The notes: a model not told the origin generated them from the letters alone. A stretch of 64,000 bases of DNA from an uncultured bacterium (GCA_946408385.1 CAMJSB010000005.1:22435-86434); one strand, 5' to 3'; shown: positions 1 through 9,624, counted from the first letter of the stretch. Program-made: numbers and translations.

Positions 1-1007
1 AGTACAGCAAGTATAAATGCACTCATGTATGTTCATTTTTTTGTAACATATTCCAAAGTTGGTTTTGCCCATTTAGGAATAGCGAGTGAAACTCATTTTC
101 CATATCGGAAGAAATCTTTTATCTCGATTAGTCATAGTATGATAGCTAATCCTCAGATTATGTATTTTACTGTAGATATATATTCCAAGAAAAAGTCTGT
201 GGAGAATAGCAATCTATGCATTCCGTACATTATTGCAGAATATAGCACGAATGTAGTTACCACAAATATTAATCCTGAATACAATACTTTCTTTCTAGAT
301 CCAACTGAAACCAAGTAAGTTAGTAAGAAAATCAGAACTCCAAACATACAAGGATTAATTCCATCCGCGAATCAAAGAGCTATTCCAAATAAAATTGGTC
401 CAGCTTTTTTTAATGATATTTCTTTTCAAAAAATTTTAGTAGTTTGATTTTCATCTGATTCATCAATATTTCATTGTAGCTCGCATCAGTTTTCATCATT
501 TCAATCACAGCTATATTTTTCTTCCTGAGCCTCTTCATCACTACATTCTATGACTAAGTTAGTATTTTGTTCATCTTCAATTTCATCTGGAAGACATTCA
601 TCATCACCTTTTTTAGTCGCATACTTTTCTAATAAGTTAACTGTTTTATCATAGTTGGCTCATATAAAGTAATCATCTCACATAACCACGACAGGAACAC
701 TATTAAATTCAGTTCAAAATTGTTCTCCATATTCTTTCATCATTTCTCTATTCTCTTTACTATAATACACTTCATATCATGTAACCTTGAAGTTGTAAGT
801 TTCCTTCAAAGTATCTAAATATCACTCTTCAGCTTTACAATGAGGACAAGTCTTTCAATAAAATAAAATAAGTTCAGCTGCATTTGAATTTAAGTCAGGG
901 TTATTATTTCACTTTTCATTCATTTTTGGAATAAAGATAGCTAAACAAATTCAAACAATAGCTATCAAAGCAATCACTATACTCAAAACTAAATTTTTAT
1001 TTTTCAT
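1..1007 (-). CDS. Thioredoxin-like domain fused to CcdA/DsbD-type membrane domain (partial)
   Basis: The gene starts at 1007 and runs off the left edge, so its C-terminus is missing. An N-terminal membrane anchor (about residues 5-27) is followed by a thioredoxin-like domain with a CPHC redox motif (54-57) and a downstream VPVVV cis-Pro-type segment. After an acidic, Cys-containing linker comes a polytopic region starting ALGFADGINPCMFG, typical of the CcdA/DsbD transmembrane family, which moves reducing power across the membrane. I infer thiol-disulfide exchange outside the membrane, with thioredoxin and transporter in one chain. The order is the reverse of classical DsbD, where the thioredoxin domain is C-terminal. 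Several glycines are UGA-coded. Confidence 0.85.
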
Positions 1008-1085
1008 TTAACAAAATTATCGGATAAATACCAATAATATAACTGTATGATTATGGCCAAAAAAATCAACATAAAATCTGGTTGA

Positions 1086-2546
1086 CTAAAAGTTGTTTGC
1101 AAAATATGTAACTGTAATCATAAAAATTATAAGCAAGACAATCCAGAAAATGATTTTTCTATGTTTTTTTCTTTCAGTGTAGAGCGTTCATATAAATTCC
1201 CTAATAAAAGCATTAATCCAGAAATATCTTTTGGTCTTAGATCACATTCATTCAAAGTATAATCACTGTTCAGTAGCCAGTAATCCTGCTCTAAGTATAT
1301 GGTATTTAGTCGTAGAAAATGCAATATTAGCATTTTTATTATTTATCAATTTGTTTGAAAATTTGATATTCTCATATGTATTTTTGGCTTTATCTTCTAT
1401 CAAAATATTTTTTTCATCAATTCATTTTTTTATTAAATAATTCTTCATGGCTTCAGCTTCGGATATTATTTCATCACTACCTTTACCACCAGATGGCACA
1501 AAAATCAGATCTTTTCATCCAGCTTTTAATTGCTTATTTCTAAAATCAATTGCTTTATCTACTCTTCATTTTAATAAATTAGTTAGGCTTCCATCTTTTC
1601 TCATCTTACATCATAGTATTATTATATAATCTTTATCAAAATTCAGCTTTTTTCTGGCAGCTTTTAGAGCAATTACAATCGTACCAATGAATATACATTC
1701 TAGATACACAACAGTTAAATAAACCAAAGATTCCACAAAATCATATATATAAACTCATGGTCAATTCTGATTGTAGATATCAAGTCTGTGAAATTTGAGT
1801 AAAAATCTATATACCCAGTCAGGTAGAAATGTGGATACACATAGGAAAATTCACATGAATAAACCTAATAAATTTTTTACTGAAAATCATTCTTTTATAA
1901 TCAAGACAATATTACTTATGGTTACAAAAGTGAAAGTTATTAGAGCGATAGGAAGCAGAATTATAGAAAAACTAGACATAGAACCGATAGATTTTGTGAT
2001 AGTGTCATAAACTCAATTATAATTAAAAATGGAGAGAAAATTACTTAATACAAAGAATGAAACGAAAATAATTACTCATAGGTATGTAATATTTCTATAT
2101 TGATACAGATTTTTCTTAATACTTATTTTATAGCTCTTAATTAGCATGTAGAGGATATATGAGAGAAGAATAGTGAAGCAAATCGGAAGAATTTCGCATC
2201 CATTACTTTTACCAAAATAATTATTATCAGTTATAATCATTGATTTATGTACATAAATTGATTTACTGGAAAGAGTATCGCCATCAGTTTCTAGGCTCAT
2301 AAAAACCTTACCAGGCTTTTTGGATTTGATAGTTACCAAATATTTTCCTTTCTCTATCTTCTCTTCTAGAATTTCTATATTATCTTGATGGTCTAATATT
2401 AAGTTATAATTTTCATATTGTTTTCCATATAGTTCAAATGGAACAGTATATGTATTACCTTTTGTCAAAATCACAAAAGCTGAGATAATCACTAAAATGA
2501 TTGTTAGAATTAGTAAAGTTTTCTTTTCTTTTTTTAATTCTTTCAT
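1086..2546 (-). CDS. Large membrane protein with C-terminal YdcF/SanA-type (DUF218) domain
   Basis: This is a 486-residue chain read through many UGA glycines. The N-terminus has one membrane helix (about 10-28), a beta-rich extracytoplasmic segment to about 115, then several further helices. From about residue 304 a DUF218 domain begins with the IIILGCK strand and contains a PSGGKGSDEIISEAEAM segment and a STTKYHILRA-like core. A last helix lies close to the C-terminus. YdcF/ElyC/SanA proteins are linked to envelope maintenance but their chemistry is poorly defined. Most relatives are 200-350 residues, so the front extension is long. The gene lies 78 nt upstream of the thioredoxin-CcdA gene and could share its transcript. 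Confidence 0.8.
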
Positions 2547-2915
2547 GATTAAGCAACTTTAAATAACATGATTTAATTATACAAAAACGGATTCCAAAAT
2601 AAAGCATAGATAATGCATAGATAAAACAAAAAATGGCTATCTACCAAATAGCCATTTCTTCTATAAGGTTCTACCACACGCACATAATGATATAGATTTT
2701 TTTAAAAAAAGCAAATTTTTTAATACTTTTTATAAAATGTCAATAACTTGTCAGAAAATTCAAATTCTGAATGGGGTTTATTGATTGTAACTAAAATGTG
2801 AAATGTAGACATGTTTTGAATTATATTAGACAGAAGTGTAAAATCAGATTTTTTCTTTATTTTATTAAAAATTTTGATATATGTAAGATATATTTAAATT
2901 ATCACTACAAAAAAC
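2547..2915. other. Divergent intergenic region
   Basis: No gene was found between the divergently transcribed YdcF-like and flavin-type genes. The region holds one strong hairpin (2631-2657) and, next to it, the stretch TAAGGTTCTACCACAC around 2664-2680, which closely matches part of the ncRNA at 18840. Otherwise it is AT-rich sequence where promoters for both flanking genes would be expected. Confidence 0.5.
2631..2657 (-). terminator. Intrinsic terminator-like hairpin
   Basis: A perfect 10-bp stem (AAATGGCTAT pairing with ATAGCCATTT) around a 7-nt loop is followed on the minus strand by a T-rich tract. It lies upstream of both flanking genes, so it should terminate a short minus-strand transcript or act as a leader structure. 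Confidence 0.55.
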
Positions 2916-3308
2916 ATGAACGAAGTATTAGAATTTCTCAGGAATTGTTGAACTTATTATTTAGCAACTGTTGAATGAGATCAGCCAAGAGTTAGACCAT
3001 TTGGGACTATAAATGTTTTTGAAGGTAAACTTTACATTCAAACTTGAAAATCAAAGAATGTTTCCAGACAAATTCAATCTAATCCAAAGGTGGAGATTAG
3101 TTGATTTTTTGATGGAAGATGGATTAGAGTTTCATGAGAATTAGTCAGAGATGATCGTGTAGAAGCAAAAAAATCGATGTTGGATAGATATCCAGAGCTT
3201 AGAGGAATGTACGATGAAAATGATGATAATACAGAAGTTCTGTATTTCAAAAATGCAACTGCAACCATATACTCGTTCACAGAAGCTCCTAAAGTTATTG
3301 ATTTATAA
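2916..3308 (+). CDS. Pyridoxamine 5'-phosphate oxidase-like flavin-fold protein
   Basis: A 130-residue protein beginning MNEVLEFLRNCGTYYLATVE, followed by PRVRPFG and a KLYIQTGKSKNVSRQI-type strand. These are typical of small split-barrel proteins of the pyridoxamine 5'-phosphate oxidase/general-stress family, which bind FMN or related flavins. Residues such as WIRVSGE and the final EVLYFKNATATIYSF strand fit the fold. The substrate cannot be inferred. Length is normal for this family. The 3' end abuts the convergent small gene at 3310 with a single intervening base. Confidence 0.8.
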
Positions 3309-3309
3309 T

Positions 3310-3525
3310 TTATTTTTTCTTTCCCGTTTGTTTCACTATCCCATATTTTTCAAGTAGTTCAATAATTTCATCATGTTTATCTGAAATTTCATTTTTTAGA
3401 AAAGTATCAGCATGTCGAACAGCGATATTCAGATTTTCATAACCTTTCAGAATTCCATCAATATCAGATTCAGACTTTACTTCAGATTTAAATTTTTTTG
3501 AAAAAAATTCAAAAAGCTGATTCAT
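3310..3525 (-). CDS. Small helical protein of unknown function
   Basis: A 71-residue Lys/Glu-rich protein (MNQLFEFFSKKFKSEV start, ending KQTGKKK). It has no membrane segment or recognisable motif and is probably all-helical. ATG at 3525 is preferred over an in-frame TTG at 3531. It is convergent with the flavin-fold gene and follows the Nudix gene on the same strand by about 35 nt, so it may be the second gene of that transcript. Confidence 0.55.
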   Translation of the reverse strand: MNQLFEFFSKKFKSEVKSESDIDGILKGYENLNIAVRHADTFLKNEISDKHDEIIELLEKYGIVKQTGKKK

Positions 3526-3559
3526 ATCCAAGATTCTATGTCAATTTAGGATTAGTTTG

Positions 3560-3991
3560 TTATTCACTAAAGTAATCATCGAGATAATAATCGACTAAAT
3601 GCTTCGTTGGAGAATATAGATTCTTTGGTAGATTGTTTAAGTCAAATCGCTTCCATTCATCTTCTTTAGTCGGTTCCATACATTTTAATTCTCAGCTAAA
3701 TTTTTCACATAGCAATCATATTGTCACAAAGTGTCTATCTGAAGCGATATCATCTAAGGCAGCAAAAACTTTTGGATTCAAAATATCCAGATTTGTTTCT
3801 TCTTTGACTTCTCTAATGGCAGCCTGAATTATAGTTTCGTTATATTCTTGCTTTCATCATGGGAAACTCCGAGTGTCTGGTTCATGGATTCATCATGTAT
3901 CTTGTTTGTTTTTACATCTATGTCAGAGTAAAACTTTATTTCAATCCTTTATAATAATTCAGACTCAGATTTTGATGTGATTGGTAGTCAT
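3560..3991 (-). CDS. Nudix hydrolase
   Basis: A 143-residue single-domain protein carrying a full Nudix box: G-x5-E-x7-REV-x-EE around residues 52-74, with Asn where Gly is usual near the end. Nudix enzymes cleave nucleoside diphosphates linked to another moiety using Mg2+ held by the REVKEE glutamates. Two adjacent UGA codons encode the FPGG glycines just before the box, which is good evidence for UGA as Gly. The N-terminal KIGVGIIIKDGNKVLLGHR strand resembles NUDT15/MutT-type housecleaning enzymes, but specificity cannot be read from sequence. The start ATG at 3991 follows an AT-rich leader. Confidence 0.9.
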
Positions 3992-4093
3992 ATAAGGTTA
4001 TAAGAAAACTAAACATTGAATTCTATATAGTTATTTTGTTTTAGAATAAAAGACTAGCAATAAAAAATTGTTTCATAAAAAGTCTTTAAAAAT

Positions 4094-4122
4094 TTGACAA
4101 AATTGATGAGATTTATTATACT
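4094..4122 (+). promoter_or_regulatory. Sigma70-type promoter
   Basis: TTGACA (4094-4099), a 17-nt spacer and TATACT (4117-4122) lie about 35 nt upstream of the ATG of the decayed L,D-transpeptidase gene. This near-consensus promoter suggests the locus is still transcribed. Confidence 0.75.
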
Positions 4123-4157
4123 ATTTGTAATATGTCTTTTATTTATTATTTAATAAA

Positions 4158-4981
4158 ATGACTATAGAAAGACCTGAGCCTAAAGATTAATTTAAAAATA
4201 CTATATTAAAGTTAAAGAAATTAAAATCTGAAATAGAGAAATTAGAAAATCCAATAAAAAAAGCATGAGAAAAAATAAGTGAACTACAAAAAGAAAAATT
4301 GGAAGAGTCTACATTAAAAGAGGTTAAAGATATTATTAAATCAGATTATAAAAATTTAAATGACGAAGTTTTGTCAGAATTAAACATAAAATTGGATGGT
4401 AAAAAAGAAGAACTAATGGAATGCTGGTCTAAATATGAAGAATTGAAAGGGCCAAAACCAAAATTCCTTCCTTTTTTTATGTGATACCTTTGATATAATG
4501 TATGTAGCGATAAAAATGATTATTTATCAGTTGTTGATTATTCGATGGGTGCAAAGTCTAATAGATTATTTTTGATAAATATGAAAACTAATGAAGTCGA
4601 GATAAATACTACATGTATGCAATGACAGTGAAAAAATTGAGTACAAACATTTTCCAACCAAAATGAGAGTTGGCAGTCAAGTATCGGATTGATGCAGATA
4701 TCTAGTGAAAGAGATCTTAGAGATGAGCGTACATATGGATGAGTTCAACCTTATAAAGAAAAAGACAAAAAGCTTATAGTTTATTGAAAAGAGCAATGAT
4801 TTAATGATAATGTTTGGAATCGTTATATCTACATGCATACTTGAGATGCAAGTAAGTGATGTTTTACATTGCCTCAAAATAATATATGACATGATATACT
4901 GAAAAAATGGCATTTTGAGGTGTGATAATGTCATTTTATCCAGATGCAAAATATTTAAAGAAAACTAACTTATTGAGTTAA
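4158..4981 (+). pseudogene. Decayed murein L,D-transpeptidase-like gene
   Basis: The catalytic region is recognisable: LSVVDYSMGAKSNRLFLINM, then HTGDASKGCFTLP, whose His and Cys match the conserved H...S-x-GC pair of YkuD-type L,D-transpeptidases, which crosslink peptidoglycan through 3-3 bonds. Two lesions are visible. A UAA (4188-4190) follows the only good ATG (4158) by ten codons, in frame with all later coding sequence. At the 3' end the frame closes at 4926-4928 after WHFEVG, while the expected C-terminal tail FYPDAKYLKKTNLLS continues in the -1 frame to 4981. An intact protein could start only at a weak TTG (4299), losing part of a coiled-coil. A consensus promoter remains. I judge it a recent pseudogene; sequencing error at two sites is the alternative. 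Confidence 0.7.
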
Positions 4982-5064
4982 ATTAAATACAATTATATTT
5001 TTTAATTGTTTATTTTTAGGATTTCTTTATATTCAATTCATTATTTATATAATGAAATTTTTGA

Positions 5065-6207
5065 ATGCACAATAAATTAAAGTTCACAATCTTGAAACAG
5101 AAATGAAATGCAAGAGTAGGAGAAATCGAACTAAATGGAGTAAAAATCCAGACTCCTATTTTTATGCCAGTTTGAACTAAAGCAACGATAAAATGAATAA
5201 TTCTTGATTTACTTCGTGATTCACATTATATTTGAACTCATATCGAACCTATAAAATTGATTCTTGCAAATACATTTCATCTATATTTACGTCCAGGGAA
5301 TGAATTAATTAAGGCGGCTTGATGATTGCATAAATTTGAAAATTGGAATGATTGATTAATTTTGACAGATAGTGGAGGATTTCAAGTTTTTAGTCTATGA
5401 CTTGGAAAGAAAGATGATAAATGATTTTCTCATAATGTAAGAATGAAGTTGACCGAAGAATGAGTAAAATTTTCATCTCCACACGATGGAAGCAAACATT
5501 TTTTTACTCCAGAAAAGGTAGTAGATATTCAGTCAGATTTTGGTTCAGATATTATGATGGTATTGGATGTATGTTCTCCATGAGATGCAGACAAAAAACA
5601 TACAGCTAGGCAAATGCAGATGACTCATCGCTGGGCAAAGAGAGCTTTTGAGCATTTTGGACCAAAATATGATGAAACGAGGGGAGTTTTGTTCCCAATA
5701 GTTCAATGATGAACATATCTAGATTTACGTCAGGAGTCTCTTGAATTTTTATCTCAATATGCACGAGATGGAATAGCAATTGGGGGAGTTAGTGTTTGAG
5801 AAGAAAGATCGAAGATTGAGGAAGTTATTCAGTATACTGCACCTAAGTTACCAAATGATAAGCCGAGATATTTGATGTGAGTATGAACTCCTGCAGATTT
5901 TCGTTTTGCGATAGAACAGTGAATAGACATGTTTGACTGTGTGAGTGCGACTAGATTAGGGAGACATGGAATTATATTTTCAGATGAATGAAATATCAAA
6001 ATAACTAATGCAAAATATGCTTCAGATTTTTCTCCTTTAACTTCAAGTTGTGACTGTTATGCATGTAGAAATTTGACTAAAGCATATTTTCACCACTTAT
6101 TGCGTGAAAAGGAAGTGCTTTGATGAGCGTTGTTATGACTCCATAATATCGTTTATCTCGAGCGTATTTTGGAAGATTGGAAGAGAAAATTTTTAGCAGA
6201 ATGATAA
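5065..6207 (+). CDS. tgt: Queuine/preQ1 tRNA-ribosyltransferase
   Basis: A 380-residue TIM-barrel enzyme that exchanges guanine-34 of GUN-anticodon tRNAs for preQ1 or queuine. Visible landmarks are TPIFMPVGTKATIKG, the [11 protein letters not shown] catalytic-base segment, [11 protein letters not shown], the [12 protein letters not shown] segment holding the nucleophilic Asp, and the zinc site C-x-C-x2-C...H in [16 protein letters not shown]. The usual DCVLPTRNARHG is changed in several positions, but the Asp is kept. Length is normal. ATG at 5065 is the first start after an in-frame UAA. Stop and next start are 2 nt apart, so tgt is probably cotranscribed with the following gene. Confidence 0.93.
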
Positions 6208-6209
6208 AA

Positions 6210-7010
6210 ATGAATAAGGAAGTTTATCCAGAAGCATATGTGGATGTGAAAAGTCTTAATCCAAATCGGATCACTGAAAATTTTTTGGATTTTATGAGTT
6301 TGAATGTAGAAGAATTGAAAGGTAAAAATATAACGAGTATTGGGTGATGATTTTGAATATTTGAAATGGATATGGCAAAAAATTGAGCGAGTGTGACGGT
6401 AGTTGATCCAATGTTTATGAACAAACAATGAATTGATGCAAAATTAAAAGAAAATATTAATTGGATGAAATGAAAAAGTAGATGGAAACTTGAAAATAAG
6501 TTTAAAGAGATGAAAGCAGAAATAGCTAAAATTCTTTTGGAAAGTGAGGATGAAAAAGAATTACTGGAAGCTCAAGAAAGATTAAAACGATACGATGAGC
6601 GTCAAGTGGAAATTGAGGAGTGTTTGCGTAGACGTAAAATATTAATGGAACATTTAAAAACTCGAAAAGAAAATCAGAGTAAATATTGATTGATTCTAAA
6701 TCCATCTTCATGAGATGCTATAAAATGAATAGATAATGGTAGTCAGGATATAGTTCTTATAGCGCATACTTTATCGCATATTTATAATAAATCGGATTGT
6801 GATATTGTAAATTTTTTATCTGAAGCTTCAAAAATATTAAAATCTGATTGAAAATTTTATATTATAGATTATATACGAGATATTCCGGAAGTGGAGAAAA
6901 TTCTTGAAAAAACTAAGTTAAAAAATTATTATAAAGTGAATAAATGAAGTTTTGTGTGTTGCTTCGATAAGGAGTGATTGGATGGATTTTTGGATAAGGA
7001 GTTGAAATAA
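6210..7010 (+). CDS. SAM-methyltransferase-like protein with coiled-coil insert
   Basis: 266 residues. Residues about 40-62 read ITSIGGGFGIFEMDMAKNG followed by VTVVDP, a class I methyltransferase motif I with the acidic residue of motif II. Near the C-terminus DIVLIAHTLSHIYN and LKSDGKFYIIDY fit the later strands of that fold. Between the halves sits a highly charged helical stretch of about 90 residues (roughly 85-175), predicted coiled-coil, which is not part of ordinary methyltransferases. The substrate is unknown. It follows tgt by 2 nt, so a role in RNA modification is possible but unproven. Confidence 0.65.
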
Positions 7011-7060
7011 AGGTTATTATATGATGAAATAAAGCTTTTTATTTTAGTAATTTCTTTATT

Positions 7061-7774
7061 ATGGAATATCCAAAATATCAAATTAATTTTATGCCTGAAG
7101 CTTATTATTGATGCTGTAGTACTGCCTGTTTTATGGGGATACTCAATTATTTTTGGTATACTCAGTTTAATATGAAAGATACTCGAGATGTTATGAAAAT
7201 TGCTAAAATGGGTAGATATGAATATGGTAAATGATTGAATGAGGTGGAAATGGCGTATGCTCTTTCTAGATTATGATTTAAGGTAACTTATGCTAGTAAC
7301 TCAACATATGAAAATGATTTGGCATATGTTCAGGATCCTAAAAGTTATATTGATAAGGCGTTTGAGAATTATGAAACTGAAGAGTTTCTAAAAGATGGGG
7401 TGTGGACAGATATGAATTGAAGCAATACGTTTGATTTGTATGATACATTTGCTATGAAAAAAGTTTTAGAAAGTGATGAAATTGACAAAATATATGAAAC
7501 AGATTTGGTATCTGTTGTAAAAAAGTTTCAGGATGAAGATACCTTATTTATATTGGCTTTAAATTGGTATGCTTTATATGATCAGCCTCGTGAAGAATGA
7601 ATTAGTGGTGGCCATGTAGTGCTTTGCAAATGATACAAAGATTGAATGTTTGAAATTTATGATTCAGGACCAGAGAAAAAACCTGAGTTTATATCGGAAG
7701 AAAGGGTAATGAAAGCAATGTTAGATCAAACTGATGAGTATGATGTAATAGTTGTGCAAAATAAAAACGAGTAA
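7061..7774 (+). CDS. C39-like cysteine peptidase family protein
   Basis: 237 residues without a signal peptide. Residues 15-30 (YYGCCSTACFMGILNYF region) resemble the papain-fold Q/C-G-P-A/C nucleophile helix of peptidase C39-like proteins. A GGHVVLCKGYKDG segment (about 185) supplies the His, and EIYDSGPE just after supplies the Asp. Such proteins include bacteriocin-leader peptidases and acyltransferases of the BtrH type. Which reaction this one performs is unknown. It lies between RNA-modification genes but separated by about 50 nt on both sides, so functional linkage is doubtful. Confidence 0.6.
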
Positions 7775-7830
7775 TTGAAAGTCCGCAGTATTTAGTTATA
7801 TTAAATTTGTTTATTCTATTATAGAATACT

Positions 7831-8874
7831 ATGTATTTCGCAGTAGTAGGGAATTTCCCAGAAATTACATTAGCAGAATTAAAATTGATTGATGCAAAAG
7901 ATATCAAAAAAGTTTGAAAGCATTTGATAGTTTTTGATACAAAAAAAGAGGATCAGATTCCATCTTTGGCTTCACTTGTGAAATGGTGAAAAATAATCTC
8001 AATTTCTGAAATTCAAAATTACGTTGGAGATAAGAGAATCCTTTGAATGGAAGATAAAAATCAAGCTATAAAATTCAAAAAACAACTTAATCTAAAAAGA
8101 TATAAAGAAGTCTGACTTTTGCATACGGATATGGATGTAAAAAAGAAATGAATTGAACTAATCAAAATTTGAGCAGAATGGTGAATCGTCCTTGGATATC
8201 AAAATATAAAACTGTATGAATTAGCAGATTTTGATAAACCTGGTCGTAGTATGCAGATGTGAATGATGCCTGCAAAACTTACACATACAATGATAAATAT
8301 CGCATTATCACAGGCTGAGAATAAGAAATTTAAGTTAATCTACGACCCATTTTGTGGAACTGGAACTACATGAATTATAGCAAATTATTTATGATATGAT
8401 TTTATAGGTTCAGATATCAAACTTTGATTTGCACTCAAAAACCAAGAATGGTGGAAAAATAATAGAAATTTCCATAATCAGATTTTTGATTTTTTTGATC
8501 AAGATATTTCAAAGCCATTGGATGAAAAATTATTCGCTCCATTGCTTGACCATGAAACTTTGATAGTAACTGAGGGATGGCTTTGACCAATTATTAAGCA
8601 GTCTACTACAGCAGAGCAAGTTTATGAATATCAGCGTTGGGTAAAGAATTTATATTTACAATTTATCCAGACTATCGCAGATTTCTATGACCAACATGAT
8701 GCAAAAAGACCAGTAATGGTATTTACGATACCGGTTTATATTGGTCATGAAAATATAATTCAAGACTTGATTACATTATTATGTGAGAAATTACAATGGA
8801 ACTTAGATGTGATTGATGAACTTTATAAAAGAGAAAATCAAAAAGTCTGAAGAAAAATTATGATTTTAAAATAA
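7831..8874 (+). CDS. Trm11-like RNA methyltransferase (UPF0020 family)
   Basis: 347 residues. The second half holds a Rossmann methyltransferase with MMPAKLTHTMINIAL, then YDPFCGTGTTG (about 170-180), the AdoMet motif of the UPF0020/Trm11 family. A TEGWLGP motif stands where this group usually has a TEPYLGP-type catalytic loop. The N-terminal part is a likely THUMP-like RNA-binding region (begins MYFAVVGNFPEITLAELKL). Trm11 makes m2G10 in tRNA; the bacterial targets of this branch are uncertain. Gly in the motif is coded partly by UGA. It ends just before a bidirectional terminator. Confidence 0.78.
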
Positions 8875-8887
8875 TTAATATTAAAAT

Positions 8888-8917
8888 AAAATAGCGCGGG
8901 AAATCCACGCTATTTTT
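8888..8917. terminator. Bidirectional intrinsic terminator
   Basis: AAAATAGCG pairs with CGCTATTTT around a short loop, with A-tract and T-tract on either side. It serves the Trm11-like gene on the plus strand and the small membrane protein on the minus strand, whose UAG stop lies inside the stem. Confidence 0.8.
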
Positions 8918-9179
8918 CTTTGGAGTGGCTGGTAAGGCTGAATACAGCAATTAAGCCTGTCAGTAATACTGCTACGAAAATGAATTTCCGCAGTATACCA
9001 CTCTCTGTGAAGAGATTGACTGTAGCATACGGTGTTACTAACATTTGTCCTGTGGCGAGCAATGCCCAGGTGCTTTTTTTGGTGGTGCCTTTGGTGGTCC
9101 ACAGCTGGAAAATAGCTATGCAGGCTAGGATTGCTCCTATAGCACCCATAATCCATAGAACTACTTGAGTTGTTGTCAT
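8910..9179 (-). CDS. Small three-helix membrane protein free of UGA codons
   Basis: 89 residues with hydrophobic helices at about 5-27, 38-55 and 62-82. I do not recognise the family. The N-terminus TTTQVVLWIMGAIGAILACI resembles small SemiSWEET/MtN3-like or PQ-loop proteins in size and helix spacing, but no decisive motif was seen. All six glycines use GGN and none uses UGA, and G+C is visibly higher than in neighbours. It has its own promoter (9212-9240) and terminator. The stop codon is inside the terminator stem. Confidence 0.7.
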   Translation of the reverse strand: MTTTQVVLWIMGAIGAILACIAIFQLWTTKGTTKKSTWALLATGQMLVTPYATVNLFTESGILRKFIFVAVLLTGLIAVFSLTSHSKEK

Positions 9180-9211
9180 AACTTTAATTATTTTTTGGTT
9201 TGAGCTTTGTT

Positions 9212-9240
9212 AATATAAGCATTTTTCAAAAAAAAGTCAA
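9212..9240 (-). promoter_or_regulatory. Sigma70-type promoter
   Basis: On the minus strand TTGACT (9240-9235), a 17-nt spacer and TATATT (9217-9212) lie about 33 nt upstream of the small membrane protein start. Confidence 0.65.
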
Positions 9241-9260
9241 CCTATATTAAAAATAAAAAA

Positions 9261-9281
9261 AAGTGCCAGAAACTGGCACTT
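9261..9281 (-). terminator. Intrinsic terminator
   Basis: AAGTGCCAG pairs with CTGGCACTT around a 3-nt loop, followed on the minus strand by eight T. It is a second, downstream terminator for the ncRNA transcript at 9344-9530. Confidence 0.75.
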
Positions 9282-9343
9282 GCGAGAGTTTGTATAATTA
9301 ACTAATAGATTTGACTTTATTATTTCAATATGAAAAGAAAAAT

Positions 9344-9364
9344 CCCTCCACGAAACGTAGAGGG
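9344..9364 (-). terminator. Intrinsic terminator of the SRP-like ncRNA
   Basis: CCCTCCACG and CGTAGAGGG pair around AAA; on the minus strand the stem is followed by ATTTTTC. Confidence 0.8.
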
Positions 9365-9530
9365 AACAGAGATTCGGAATGCATACTGGCACACGCAATT
9401 TCAGAGAATGGCTGCTACCAAGCCAACTCACATTCTGTCATTATCTCTGAAGATTAGTTACTTTCTTAACTCCACATTAGCTCGTACGCCATAATGTGTT
9501 GATGAGCGAAGAGTTAACTTATCTAACGTA
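9344..9530 (-). ncRNA. Structured ncRNA, possibly SRP RNA
   Basis: A non-coding unit bounded by a promoter (9537-9564) and a terminator (9344-9364). The transcript contains GTGAG...GTAGCAGCC, comparable to the GTCAG...AAGCAGCC Ffh-binding loop of SRP RNA, then GCGTGTGCCAGTATG, which resembles the GCGTGTGCCGGGATG segment of E. coli 4.5S RNA. A closing stem CAGAGAT/ATCTCTG encloses this part, and the 5' half has its own long stem (GTTAACTC/GAGTTAA with inner CACATTA/TAATGTG). A canonical GGAA tetraloop is absent, so the SRP assignment is tentative; that it is a structured RNA is much firmer. Confidence 0.5.
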
Positions 9531-9536
9531 GTTTAC

Positions 9537-9564
9537 GTTATAAAGATTTAACCTTTTATTTCAA
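9537..9564 (-). promoter_or_regulatory. Sigma70-type promoter for the SRP-like ncRNA
   Basis: On the minus strand TTGAAA (9564-9559), a 16-nt spacer and TATAAC (9542-9537). The predicted RNA start is near 9530. Confidence 0.6.
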
Positions 9565-9583
9565 TATCAATACAAAATAAAAA

Positions 9584-9610
9584 AAATAGCGGCCTAAGCG
9601 ACCGCTATTT
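9584..9610 (-). terminator. Intrinsic terminator downstream of valS
   Basis: AAATAGCGG and CCGCTATTT pair around a 9-nt loop; the minus-strand side is followed by a T-tract. It lies 15 nt past the valS stop. Confidence 0.8.
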
Positions 9611-9624
9611 TTAATATGTAAATT

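Noticed and set aside
2660-2690. preQ1-I riboswitch resemblance (GGTTCTAC...CACAC)
   Set aside because: The CCTCT pairing partner and the AAAACTAA tail of preQ1-I aptamers are missing, and the downstream gene is unrelated to queuosine.
4677-4949. Minus-strand 90-codon frame over the L,D-transpeptidase relic
   Set aside because: The plus strand carries the catalytic motif; the minus frame has no features.
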